Positions 42,468 through 51,047 of a stretch of 64,000 nucleotides of DNA are shown piece after piece. Origin of the DNA: Pyrinomonadaceae bacterium (GTDB lineage Bacteria; Acidobacteriota; Blastocatellia; Pyrinomonadales; Pyrinomonadaceae); contig JAJQRF010000009.1 in assembly GCA_021228405.1 (NCBI GenBank), forward strand, positions 62,001 through 126,000. The letters run 5' to 3'. How positions within the stretch are numbered: the first letter of the stretch is position 1; each line of letters starts with the position of its first letter. The translations under genes were made by a program, and so were the position numbers. Under the pieces are notes generated by a model. It was not told where the DNA came from. It saw only the letters and a program-made list of their open reading frames with translations, and did not search any database.

Positions 42468-43478
42468 TTAAGCCGAATTCGCCGAACTTTCCTGCGAAAC
42501 TTTAACGCTCGTCCAGACGTTTTGATCGAGCGAACGGTAAGCGGCTTCGATGACTTCGACGGAAGCCAATGCGTCGGCGGGTTTCGTTAAAAGTTCTTCA
42601 CCTGCGACGATCGCGTTGCGAAAATTCTCCAATTTGGCGCGGAAAGCCTGCACTTTGTCGTAGCCTTTGCCGAAAACGTTCCAATCGGGCGACGAATTTA
42701 TTTTATACTTCGATTCGCGCCAGCCGATGTGGAGCGTTCCGTTCGTCCCGTAGACCGAGATGAAATGCGGAAGCTCTTTGTTGATGCCCCACGTCAGATC
42801 GACGCTCGCGACTACGTCTTTTTCGGTGCGCGTTAAGAGTTTGACGTTTTCATCGACCGCGATGCTCTGCGTTCTGCTCGTTTCGACGGCGAGCACGTCC
42901 GTGATCGCGCCGAGAAAATAGCGGATAATATCGACCGAATGCGTCCCGTTGTCGATCAATACGCCGCCGCCCGCGATCTTCTTGTCCGAGTTCCAGCGTT
43001 TGGACATATCGACCTTCGCCGTGAACGCATTTTCAAACAAAATGATGTCGCCGAGCACGCCCGAAGCGATAATTGCCTTTGCCTTGACGACATCTTCGCA
43101 GTAACGAAACTTCGTCGCCATCGTGAAAACGACATTCTCGCGTTTTGCCGTTTCGATCATCGCGGTTGCTTCTTTTACGGAGAGGCACAAAGGCTTTTCG
43201 CAGAGCACGTGAACGCCTTTCCGCATAAAGAATTCGGCAATCTCGGGATGCGAATCGGGCGGCGTGGCAATTATCACGGCATCGGGCAGAGTTTGTTCGG
43301 CAAGCATCCGGTAATCATCGAACGCCTTTGCGCAGAAAGGCTCTGCAAACGCTTTTGAAGCTTCAAAACGCACGTCTGCCACGCCGACAAGTTCGCAACA
43401 GCCGCTTGTCTGAAACGCCTGCGCATAAGTCTGCGCGATTCCGCCCGTTCCGATCAATGCAAATTTGAGTTTATTCAT
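42468..43478 (-). CDS. Gfo/Idh/MocA-family sugar dehydrogenase
   Basis: A 336-residue NAD(P)-dependent oxidoreductase: ALIGTGGIAQTYAQAF nucleotide loop, then CEKPLCLS (catalytic Lys in EKP) and DNGTHSVDIIRYFLG (Asp/His). In such clusters this type (WlbA/WbpB) oxidises the 3-position of a UDP-hexuronate before transamination. Here the order Gfo/Idh, DegT and acetyltransferase in one unit fits that use. The actual substrate is inferred. Confidence 0.85.
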   Translation of the reverse strand: MNKLKFALIGTGGIAQTYAQAFQTSGCCELVGVADVRFEASKAFAEPFCAKAFDDYRMLAEQTLPDAVIIATPPDSHPEIAEFFMRKGVHVLCEKPLCLSVKEATAMIETAKRENVVFTMATKFRYCEDVVKAKAIIASGVLGDIILFENAFTAKVDMSKRWNSDKKIAGGGVLIDNGTHSVDIIRYFLGAITDVLAVETSRTQSIAVDENVKLLTRTEKDVVASVDLTWGINKELPHFISVYGTNGTLHIGWRESKYKINSSPDWNVFGKGYDKVQAFRAKLENFRNAIVAGEELLTKPADALASVEVIEAAYRSLDQNVWTSVKVSQESSANSA

Positions 43479-43489
43479 AAATTTATTTT

Positions 43490-43570
43490 GCCCACGAAAT
43501 ACACGAAAAGAACGAAAAAAGAAAGAATGCTTTTATTTTTAATTTCGTTTCTTTCGTGTATTTCGTGGGC
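43490..43570. repeat. Dispersed inverted repeat, family 1
   Basis: GCCCACGAAATACACGAAAA is mirrored by TTTCTTTCGTGTATTTCGTGGGC. It lies in the gap between the Gfo/Idh start and the DegT stop, and is almost the same sequence as the copy at 40046. Confidence 0.8.
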
Positions 43571-43576
43571 AATATC

Positions 43577-44806
43577 TTATTTGATTTTAGTAGCTTCGAC
43601 GGCTTCGCGAATCGAGTCTGCGAGGAAATAGATGTGATGTTCTTCGTAGCATTCGTTAATCGGGAGCACGAGAACGTCGTGTAAACCTTTCAATGTGCCT
43701 TGAAAGTTCGCGTCGTCGTAATCGACGGCTTCGGGACGCGCCAAATTGAACGGGTAATGCGAATCGCCGAACGTATTCTGCTCCTGGAAGACCTGACATT
43801 TGTAGGCGGGCTTGACGACATAGCGCGGCGCGCTCGCGACATCGTAGGTTTTCAACGCTTTGGCGAGTCCGACCGCGCCGTCTTCGATCAATTGGTCGTC
43901 AACTCTCAAACAAAATTTCCAATATGTCATTGTCGAACCCTGTGCGGGCTTATAACTTTCGATGCCTTCGATGTCTTTGAGCTTTTCGTCGAGCAAGCCC
44001 GCCATTTTCTGTCTTTGGGCGACCGAATGATCGAGTTTTTTCAACTGTGCATACGCGACGGCGGCTTGCAGTTCGGTCATCCGGTAATTCAAAGACGCGA
44101 AATAATGGTCGGGATTCGCATCGCCGTAGCCCCAGGCTTTATTGATGAAAAGATACATCCGGCGCGCGAGCGCATCGTCGTTCGTGACGACGATCCCGCC
44201 TTCGCCCGTCGTCATCTGTTTGCCTTGCTGAAACGAAAACGCACCGATCTTGCCGATCGTGCCCGCATATTTTCCGTCACAGGTCGCCAAAAACGATTGC
44301 GCCGTGTCTTCGATGACGGGAATCCCGCGTTCGTCGGCAAGTTTCATAATCGCTTCCATTTCGCAAGGGTTTCCGAAAAGATGCGTGACGATGATCGCCT
44401 TCGTTTTCTCGCTCAAAACCTTTTCGATGGCTTCCGCCGTGACGTTCAATGTTTTCGGGTCAACGTCCGCAAAGACGGGAATCGCGCCCTGAAAGATGAT
44501 CGGCGTGAGCGCGCCCATATCGGTGATCGAAGTGGTGATGATCTCGTCGCCCGGATTCGGGTTGATCGCGGCAATCGCGACGTGCACCGCCGCCGATCCC
44601 GAATTGCAGGCGTAGGCGTATTTCACGCCGAGCTTTTCGGCGAATTCCTTTTCGAGCAGTTTCCCGTATTTTCCTTTCGTGGTAATCAAAACGCCCGATT
44701 GCAGGACTTCAGTGACGGCGGCAAGCTCTTCTGCGCCGAAAGTTCTGCCCGAAATGTCCTGATCGGACGGTAATTTGACGATCTCTTTTTCTAATTGCGG
44801 ATTCAT
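43577..44806 (-). CDS. DegT/DnrJ/EryC1-family PLP aminotransferase
   Basis: The 409-residue sugar aminotransferase has GDEIITTSITDMGAL, VIEDTAQSF (Asp of the PLP site) and FSFQQGKQMTTGEGG, in which Lys is the PLP-binding residue. The FSFQQGK form is the StsC/AHBA-like branch rather than the common FSFFPSK form. It likely adds an amino group to a keto-sugar made by the neighbouring dehydrogenase. It has no signal and is of normal length. Confidence 0.87.
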   Translation of the reverse strand: MNPQLEKEIVKLPSDQDISGRTFGAEELAAVTEVLQSGVLITTKGKYGKLLEKEFAEKLGVKYAYACNSGSAAVHVAIAAINPNPGDEIITTSITDMGALTPIIFQGAIPVFADVDPKTLNVTAEAIEKVLSEKTKAIIVTHLFGNPCEMEAIMKLADERGIPVIEDTAQSFLATCDGKYAGTIGKIGAFSFQQGKQMTTGEGGIVVTNDDALARRMYLFINKAWGYGDANPDHYFASLNYRMTELQAAVAYAQLKKLDHSVAQRQKMAGLLDEKLKDIEGIESYKPAQGSTMTYWKFCLRVDDQLIEDGAVGLAKALKTYDVASAPRYVVKPAYKCQVFQEQNTFGDSHYPFNLARPEAVDYDDANFQGTLKGLHDVLVLPINECYEEHHIYFLADSIREAVEATKIK

Positions 44807-44872
44807 ATTGATACTTCTGATAAATTTGTCGGATTTGCCGATAAATTCGGCGGTTTCGTTTGTAATACAGTC

Positions 44873-46558
44873 TTATTCGATTTCCGATTTCACGGAATTG
44901 TGCGAAATCTTGGGCAAATTGCTGTCTTTCGGAGCGGTAAGTCGTAGTTTAGCAAGTTTTGAGAGAAGTTTTAAATGCCCGAAAACGGTTCGGGCGGTCT
45001 TCATTTTTGAAAATCCGAAGAGACGGACTTCGAGAATGGCGGGATATTCGACGATATTGCCGCCTTTCAAGTCCAGTCTGCCGAGCATTTCGGCAACGCC
45101 TAAAAATCCTTTCTCGGTCGTCGGCAGATCGATCACCGAAGAACGGCGGTAAACGCGGAAACAACTCGTATAGGTCGAAAGTTTCGAGCGCAAAGTCCGG
45201 CGGTAAAGCCACGACGCGCCCTTCGATAAGAACAAACGCCATTCGGGAACGTTGCGCACGCCGCCTTTCGCGTGATACGGCGAAGCGGTGACGAGATCGA
45301 CATTCTCCGTCAAGAGCGGCAGCATTCCGACCAATTCGTGCGGGTCGTAGGTGCAGTCGCAATCCATCGAACAAACGATTTCGGTGTTCGCCGCTTTGAT
45401 TCCCGTCATAATTCCCGCCGCCACGCCCTGATTCGTTTCGTGACGGATGATGCGGAAGTTTGCCTTTTCGCCGAAAAGCTTGTTCAATTTTTCGAGCGTT
45501 TTGTCCGTCGAACGGTCATCGACGAAGATAAAATCGGGCTGATAGCCGTTTTCGTTGAGTTCGGCTTCGACGCTCCGCAAAGTGTTCGCCAGATACGGCA
45601 AAGACGCTTCTTCGTTGTAGCAGGGAATCACAATGCTGATTTTGGATTTTGGATTTTGGATTTCGGATTGTTTTATTTCGATCGGACTTTCGCGTAATTC
45701 GTAATTCGTAATTCGTAATTCGTCTTTTAGTCCGAGAAATTCCGCCGCGTCGCAGAAATTATATTTTTGCAGGTTTTCGCGGATGATCCATTCCATCTTA
45801 TCGAGTTTGCGGTAATGACGGATGCGGTTAAAGTTTGAAGCCGCATTGATGCGCGGCTGTTCGGGGTCGAGCTCCCAAACGTGGAAATATAAAATAAACG
45901 GCTCTTCATAACGGTTTGTCCAGTCACGGACGGCGTGGCGCATCAAGGTATAAGGAATCTGGCGAAAATAATTGCCGCCCGAGATCGGCAAAAGTCCGAG
46001 TCCGACGTTGCGCGTCGAATACGGAAACTCCCAGACCGCTTTGCCGTTCGTGTGCACCTGATGCGTAAAGCGTTTCGCTTTTTCGCTCTTTTGCGCCGGC
46101 AGAAACGAAGCGTCGTAAACGAAACCTTCTTCGGCTAAAACGTCGAAAATCCACGAATCTTTTTCATAAGAAAGCTTTTCCGCCGCGCGATAACCGATAA
46201 CTTTCTGCCCGCCCGCTTCTTCCAAAACGCGATTCGTGCGGCGCAAATCTTCGCGGAATTCTTCGTTCGTCAGATTCTTCAAACTGCGGTGATAAAATCC
46301 GCGCGAAGCGACTTCGTGACCGCGTGAAACTATTTCCTTGATTAATCTCGGATTTTGTTCGGCAATCCATCCGAGCACGAAAAACGTTGCTTTCGTGTCG
46401 AATTCATCGAGCAGATCGAGAGTCTTGAGCGTGTTTTTTTCGTAGCGCGGTTCAAAATTTGTCCAATTCCGCTGTTGGATCAGATTTTCAAACGCGCCGA
46501 CGTGAAAATAGTCTTCGACCAAAACCGTGAGCAAATGTTTTTTTGAAGGGGGCATCAT
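44873..46558 (-). CDS. Fused NodB-like (XrtA-type) deacetylase and GT2 glycosyltransferase
   Basis: 561 residues. The N-terminal half (about 1-275) looks like XrtA-system polysaccharide deacetylases (VEDYFHVGAFENLI, ATFFVLGWIAEQNP, GHEVASRGFYHRSL, YFHVWELDPEQPR). The usual metal-site HG becomes RG and the usual VDVEDYF becomes VLVEDYF, so activity is doubtful. The C-terminal half (from about 305) is a GT2 domain: SIVIPCYNEEASLP, FVDDRSTDKTL and SMDCDCTYDPHEL. The linker (ELRITNYELRE, SEIQNPKSK) is encoded by two kinds of short repeat. It should act on the same polysaccharide as its neighbours. Confidence 0.82.
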   Translation of the reverse strand: MMPPSKKHLLTVLVEDYFHVGAFENLIQQRNWTNFEPRYEKNTLKTLDLLDEFDTKATFFVLGWIAEQNPRLIKEIVSRGHEVASRGFYHRSLKNLTNEEFREDLRRTNRVLEEAGGQKVIGYRAAEKLSYEKDSWIFDVLAEEGFVYDASFLPAQKSEKAKRFTHQVHTNGKAVWEFPYSTRNVGLGLLPISGGNYFRQIPYTLMRHAVRDWTNRYEEPFILYFHVWELDPEQPRINAASNFNRIRHYRKLDKMEWIIRENLQKYNFCDAAEFLGLKDELRITNYELRESPIEIKQSEIQNPKSKISIVIPCYNEEASLPYLANTLRSVEAELNENGYQPDFIFVDDRSTDKTLEKLNKLFGEKANFRIIRHETNQGVAAGIMTGIKAANTEIVCSMDCDCTYDPHELVGMLPLLTENVDLVTASPYHAKGGVRNVPEWRLFLSKGASWLYRRTLRSKLSTYTSCFRVYRRSSVIDLPTTEKGFLGVAEMLGRLDLKGGNIVEYPAILEVRLFGFSKMKTARTVFGHLKLLSKLAKLRLTAPKDSNLPKISHNSVKSEIE

Positions 46559-46564
46559 TAAAAC

Positions 46565-47785
46565 TTAAATTTCTAGCTTACTGCTAACTACTTTTTTCAC
46601 AATTTTGGCGGGAAATTCCTTTTCCAAAATCCTGACGATTCTTTTAGCGGCTTTCCCGTCGCCGAACGGATTTTCCACTTGTTTGACGCTTTTTATCCAC
46701 GTCGGCAGGGAATAATTTTCTTCGAGCATCCGCCGCAAAATTTCGGGATTTCCACCGACTAATTTGGCAACCATCGCACGCACGGCTTCGGGGCGTTCCG
46801 TGTTTTCGCGCAAGATCAAAAGCGGTTTTCCCAAGCTCGGTGCTTCTTCCTGAACACCGCCCGAATCCGAAACGATCAGCCACGATTCCTTCATCAAACT
46901 GACGAAATCGATGTAATTGAGCGGGTCGAGCAGAAAAACGCGTTGGCGGTTTGCCAGAATATCACGCGTGGCACGGCGGACGTTCGGGTTCAGGTGAACG
47001 GGAAAGATCAAACAAACATCCTGATGCTTTTCGACAAATTCCGCCAAAACCTTTAAGTTATTCCGTATTTTTGCACCGAAGCTTTCGCGGCGGTGCGTCG
47101 TCAGCAAAATTCGTTTCAGGCGCGAAGTTTTCGCGATAAGATTTTCGATCTCGTCGCTCGGCGAGAAATTTTTCAGAATATAATTGAGCGCATCGACGAC
47201 CGTGTTTCCCGTGACGTGAATGTTTTGCATCGAAACGCCTTCGGCAAGCAAACTGTGGCGGTTTCGCTCGGTCGCGGCAAAATGATAAGTCGCCATCTGC
47301 GAAATCAGACGGCGGTTGAATTCTTCGGGAAACGGGCTGTGCAGATTGCCCGAACGCAGTCCGGCTTCGACGTGCCCGACCTGAATTTTGCGGTTAAAGC
47401 CAGCCAATGCTCCCGCGAGCGCAGTCGTCGTGTCGCCCTGCACGAGAATGAGATTCGGTTTTTCGATGTGCAGAACCTTGTCCAAACTCAGCATCACGCG
47501 CGCGCAAATCTCGTTCGGCGTTTGGTTGTCGGTCATTATTTCCAGATCGTAATCGGTTTTGATCTTTAACAGATCGAGAAACGGATCGAGCAAATCTTTG
47601 TGCTGGCTGGAAGAAACGATGACAATTTCAAATTTTCGTTTTTTTAATTGATGAATAACGGGAGAAAGTTTAATGACTTCGGGACGCGTGCCGAAAAGTA
47701 TGAGAACTTTCTGCCCGCGATTATTTCCCGCGCCATTTTTCGTCGGTTTCGGTAAAACGGTGATTATTTCTTCCAATAATTCCAT
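46565..47785 (-). CDS. wecB: UDP-N-acetylglucosamine 2-epimerase (non-hydrolysing)
   Basis: A 406-residue enzyme converting UDP-GlcNAc to UDP-ManNAc. LFGTRPEVIKLSPVI, VQGDTTTALAGALAGF, HVEAGLRSGNLHSPFPEEFNR and SDSGGVQEEAPSLGKP are classic. An extra N-terminal stretch of about 26 residues precedes the usual start. It is the first gene of the minus-strand cluster, with about 480 nt of non-coding DNA upstream. The 7-nt gap to the fused deacetylase gene supports an operon. Confidence 0.93.
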   Translation of the reverse strand: MELLEEIITVLPKPTKNGAGNNRGQKVLILFGTRPEVIKLSPVIHQLKKRKFEIVIVSSSQHKDLLDPFLDLLKIKTDYDLEIMTDNQTPNEICARVMLSLDKVLHIEKPNLILVQGDTTTALAGALAGFNRKIQVGHVEAGLRSGNLHSPFPEEFNRRLISQMATYHFAATERNRHSLLAEGVSMQNIHVTGNTVVDALNYILKNFSPSDEIENLIAKTSRLKRILLTTHRRESFGAKIRNNLKVLAEFVEKHQDVCLIFPVHLNPNVRRATRDILANRQRVFLLDPLNYIDFVSLMKESWLIVSDSGGVQEEAPSLGKPLLILRENTERPEAVRAMVAKLVGGNPEILRRMLEENYSLPTWIKSVKQVENPFGDGKAAKRIVRILEKEFPAKIVKKVVSSKLEI

Positions 47786-48220
47786 CGGTTTTTATTTCGG
47801 ATCTGAAAAATTTAAGTTTAAATAGACGCAAATAACGATTTATTCCTTAATTTGATTGATTTTAAGGAACAAACGCGGAAAATTAACGAATCCGTTAAGT
47901 CTTCAGTTTTTGATTTTTCGATGTAGTTTCGCACAAATAGTTCAAATTAGTAAAGTTAGTTCTTGTGGAAGAATTCGATTTGCAGTTATAAATGAATGAA
48001 AAGAAAAATAACAAGAATCGAATTCAGAAAAACTCGCTGTCTGTCGGATTAATTGAAAATTCCAGATCGAAATTTATATTTGAACGCGGTTTGTCTTGCG
48101 GTTTGTAAAAAGCAAGACACTCTATTTTTTAGCCGAAATATGTGAAAAAGACAAGAAATATTTGTCTTAATAGCTTAAAAACCGCATATTTTCGGTAAAA
48201 ACCTAATATTTTAAAGTAAA
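47786..48220. promoter_or_regulatory. Long leader region of the polysaccharide cluster; no gene
   Basis: No coding frame is convincing. It holds several inverted repeats: TTAACG/CGTTAA at 47882-47897, CCTTAA...TTAAGG at about 47848-47870, GAATTCGA...TCGAATTC at about 47972-48030, and TGTCTTG...CAAGACA at about 48087-48120. Control sites for the wecB unit are likely here. No clear promoter boxes are certain. Confidence 0.4.
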
Positions 48221-48246
48221 AAAGGCGGAATTACTCCGCCTTTTTT
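48221..48246 (-). terminator. Intrinsic terminator after the ferredoxin gene
   Basis: AAAGGCGGA/TCCGCCTTT has a 5-nt loop. It has T-runs on both strands and ends 22 nt past the ferredoxin stop. Confidence 0.85.
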
Positions 48247-48268
48247 ATGGATTTGTTCTTTTCCGGAA

Positions 48269-48565
48269 TTATTCCGGCTGACCTTTACAGCCTGAACCGT
48301 AAAGCGCAGGTTGTTTTGTGCTGATGATCGGGTAATTTTCCGCTTCTTTGTTGATTTCAAGCCAATTCATATATTCTTCGGGAATCGACATATCGGAAAA
48401 AATCGCTTCGACCGGACATTCCGGCAGGCAAGCATCGCAATCGATACAGGTATCGGGGTTAATCAACAGTTTGTCGGGCAATTCGTGAAAAGCCTCGACG
48501 GGACAAACCGCCGCGCAGTCAGTATATTTACAATCTACACAAGGTTCGGTAACAATATATGCCAT
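48269..48565 (-). CDS. fdxA: 7Fe-type (3Fe-4S/4Fe-4S) ferredoxin
   Basis: A 98-residue electron carrier. The N-terminus has CVDCKYTDCAAVCPV, the first cluster motif, and CIDCDACLPECPVEAI, the second. The C-terminal extension of about 40 residues is normal for FdxA-type 7Fe ferredoxins. A good AAGGAG site precedes the ATG by 11-16 nt. The redox partner is unknown. Confidence 0.92.
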   Translation of the reverse strand: MAYIVTEPCVDCKYTDCAAVCPVEAFHELPDKLLINPDTCIDCDACLPECPVEAIFSDMSIPEEYMNWLEINKEAENYPIISTKQPALYGSGCKGQPE

Positions 48566-48712
48566 TTAATTCGTAAATCTCCTTAGATTCATCCTAAAAA
48601 TCAAAATAAAACCGTAATACTGAAAGCATAACTTGTCAAATGAGGTTGGACAAGTGGTAAAATGCCTTCGTTATCAAAACTAATAATTTAGGATTTTTTT
48701 TATACGAATATA

Positions 48713-49756
48713 ATGAAAACTTTGAAGGCAGAACGCGATCTGGCATTGGACTTTTTGAGAGTAACGGAAGCGGCGGCGATCGAATCGGCAAGAACGATGG
48801 GACAAGGCGACCGCAAACATTCCGACCACGTTGCCGTCGAAGCGATGCGTCAGGTGATGGACACGGTTCCGATGCGCGGACGCATCGTGATCGGCGAAGG
48901 CGAACGCGACGAAGCGCCGATGCTTTACATCGGCGAAGAGGTCGGCGGCGGCGCATTTTCGGAAGAAGCAAAAGCGGAATTTCCCGAAGTAGATATTGCC
49001 GTCGATCCGCTCGAAGGGACGAATCTCTGCGCGCTCGGCGCAAATAATGCGATCGCGGTTCTGGCGGCGGCGGAACGCGGCGGTTTGTTGAATGCGCCCG
49101 ACATTTATATGGATAAAATCGTGGTCGGTCCGTCGTGCCGCGGTGCGGTCGATATTGACGCGCCGGTAAAGGACAATCTGAAGAATATTGCGCGGCGTTT
49201 GGGACGCGACATCGACGATCTGACCGTGATGTGTCTTGACCGTCCGCGTCATAAACAATTGGTGCAGGACGTTCGTGCGGCAGGTGCGCGAATCCGTCTG
49301 ATCTCGGACGGCGATCTTTCAGCGGGAATTTCGGCGGCGGTTGCCGGAACGAACATCCACGCGCTGATGGGCATCGGCGGTGCGCCCGAAGGAGTTATCA
49401 CCGCGGCGGCAATGAAATGTCTGAACGGCGAAATTCAGGCAAAACTAGTTTTCGATCCCGAAAGATTGGGCGTTGATAAATCGAAGGTTCCGCCCGCGAC
49501 AGAAGTGATGAAGCGTTTGAAGAAAATGGGAATTTCGGACACGGAAAAAATATATGACACGAACGATCTCGCACCGGGCAAAAAGATCATTTTTGCCGCA
49601 ACAGGCGTAACCGACGGTGCATTGCTTCGCGGCGTTCGCTTTTTCGGAGCCGGAAAACGCACTCATTCAGTGGTTATGACGAGCGATTCAAAAAACATCC
49701 GATTCGTCGATACGGTTCACGTCGAAGGCGGACCCGATGCCGTGATACGATTTTAA
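48713..49756 (+). CDS. glpX: Class II fructose-1,6-bisphosphatase
   Basis: The 347-residue enzyme removes the 1-phosphate from fructose 1,6-bisphosphate in gluconeogenesis. [34 protein letters not shown] (metal Asp/Glu) and [13 protein letters not shown] are conserved family blocks. Length is typical. It stands alone, with no visible ribosome site ahead of the ATG; ATATA lies just before it. Confidence 0.95.
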   Translation: MKTLKAERDLALDFLRVTEAAAIESARTMGQGDRKHSDHVAVEAMRQVMDTVPMRGRIVIGEGERDEAPMLYIGEEVGGGAFSEEAKAEFPEVDIAVDPLEGTNLCALGANNAIAVLAAAERGGLLNAPDIYMDKIVVGPSCRGAVDIDAPVKDNLKNIARRLGRDIDDLTVMCLDRPRHKQLVQDVRAAGARIRLISDGDLSAGISAAVAGTNIHALMGIGGAPEGVITAAAMKCLNGEIQAKLVFDPERLGVDKSKVPPATEVMKRLKKMGISDTEKIYDTNDLAPGKKIIFAATGVTDGALLRGVRFFGAGKRTHSVVMTSDSKNIRFVDTVHVEGGPDAVIRF

Positions 49757-49863
49757 ACATCTATCATTCAAAATTTATCAGTTAACATTCGTCCGATATT
49801 CATTCATATGTTTTGTAATTAATACTTTCCAAGCATCGATAAATGTTGAATGATAAATGACAG

Positions 49864-50400
49864 ATGAATATGCCTGAATCGGTCGAAAATTATCAATCGC
49901 TCGCAATGGGCGAAAGATTTAGAAAGCAAGCGTGGAAAGTTTGGATAATTTCTGCGCTTGCCGTTTTTCTCTGGGCATTTTTGATCGTTCTCGCGCCGCT
50001 TGCCGCAATGAACGAAATTCCGCAGATTTCTACGCCGATCTACAAGTTTTTCAGTTATCTTTGCCATCAGCAATCCGAACGCTCGTTTCACATTTACGAA
50101 CACCAATTTGCAGTTTGCGCCAGATGTTTCGGCGTTTATTCCGGGTTGTTTTTAGGGTTCGTAATTTATCCGATTATCAGAAAAGTCGAAAATATCGAGC
50201 CTTTGCCGCGTTTCTGGTTGTTTTTGTCACTCATTCCAATCGGAATTGATTGGACGCTCGGCATTTTAGGGATATGGGAAAATACGCATTGGTCGCGATT
50301 GGCAACGGGAATGATTTTAGGTGTGGCGTGTGCGGTTTTTATCGTTCCTTCTTTGGTCGAACTTTTTCGGCTTTTGACAATGAAAAAACGGTCGCGCTAA
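49864..50400 (+). CDS. DUF2085 membrane protein
   Basis: The 178-residue protein has four membrane helices and the DUF2085 signature CHQQSERSFHIYEHQFAVCARCFGVYSG (in pieces: CHQ...CARCFG), suggesting a metal-binding site near the membrane surface. Function of the family is unknown. It lies about 100 nt after glpX on the same strand, in a gap with short repeated words. Confidence 0.85.
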   Translation: MNMPESVENYQSLAMGERFRKQAWKVWIISALAVFLWAFLIVLAPLAAMNEIPQISTPIYKFFSYLCHQQSERSFHIYEHQFAVCARCFGVYSGLFLGFVIYPIIRKVENIEPLPRFWLFLSLIPIGIDWTLGILGIWENTHWSRLATGMILGVACAVFIVPSLVELFRLLTMKKRSR

Positions 50401-50471
50401 AAACTCTAAAACTTAATGTTTATTTATATTCGGAAAGTTTCCAAAGATAGAAAAACCTTGACGATATATAT

Positions 50472-50538
50472 GTTCAGATTACCTTCCCGAAAAAGGCTTT
50501 GCGCCCAGGCAAAGCCGCCTGAAACCGGAACTCTGAAC
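50472..50538. repeat. Dispersed inverted repeat, family 2, reverse orientation
   Basis: GTTCAGATTACC on the left and GGAACTCTGAAC on the right surround GGCTTTGCGCCCAGGCAAAGCC. Read on the minus strand it matches the layout of 14542-14608. Confidence 0.65.
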
Positions 50539-50585
50539 GTGCTTCAATGTCTTCAATTTCATATGGCTTTTCGGAGATTAAATTA

Positions 50586-50640
50586 TTGACGGGCAATATT
50601 TTGCTGTAGATAACCGAAGTTTTCCACAGGTGGAAAACTT
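50586..50640 (+). promoter_or_regulatory. Candidate promoter with an 11-bp dyad operator
   Basis: TTGACG, 17 nt, then GATAAC. Immediately downstream, 50617-50627 and 50630-50640 form a perfect inverted repeat AAGTTTTCCAC-AG-GTGGAAAACTT. The 2-nt centre suits a protein dimer better than a hairpin. It precedes the small gene at 50718. Confidence 0.5.
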
Positions 50641-50717
50641 GTGAGGACATATTATTCCTTTGACTAATTGCTAAAAGAAGCGCAAAATCATTTCTGCGAT
50701 CAACCGAATTAAAAATA

Positions 50718-50999
50718 ATGAGTTTTAATCAAACAAGTGCAACCGAACGAGCTAAACAAGACTTAGCTCAACGTTTAGGCATTGGCGAAGGCGATATTAA
50801 AGAAGTTTCCGTTTCCGAAACGGATTTCCCCGATATGTCGCTCGGCGCGCCCGTTGACGGCGAAATGTCAGCGCAGATGATTTCGAGCGGATGGAAAATC
50901 ACGCTCGGCGCAAGCGGTAATAATTACGAATACCGCGCCGATAAATATCAGCTTCGGTTGTATAATTTTAACGGAACAAATTACATCGTTGTTTCGTGA
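50718..50999 (+). CDS. Small hypothetical protein
   Basis: A 93-residue protein with no signal or membrane helix. The first half is helical (ERAKQDLAQRLGIGEGDI), the second is beta-rich (GWKITLGASGNNYEYRADKYQLRLYNFNG). I do not know the family. It resembles small PepSY-like or lipocalin-like fragments only loosely. It lies 48 nt upstream of the subtilase and shares its direction, so it may be an inhibitor or partner. Confidence 0.55.
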   Translation: MSFNQTSATERAKQDLAQRLGIGEGDIKEVSVSETDFPDMSLGAPVDGEMSAQMISSGWKITLGASGNNYEYRADKYQLRLYNFNGTNYIVVS

Positions 51000-51047
51000 T
51001 AGAAAATTAGGAATTTTTCAATTTTGAAGTTTTTAGGAGTTTGAAAA

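Noticed and set aside
42188-42505. 105-codon plus-strand frame with SISPFRSS repeats
   Set aside because: It translates array E and the family 2 repeat, antisense to the operon, with no ribosome site.
43700-44773. Plus-strand frame of 357 codons
   Set aside because: It is antisense to the DegT aminotransferase, which has all family motifs on the other strand.
50617-50640. Origin of replication (DnaA-box-like TTTTCCACA)
   Set aside because: There is only one inverted pair, no dnaA/dnaN neighbour and no A/T-rich unwinding region. An operator is a simpler reading.
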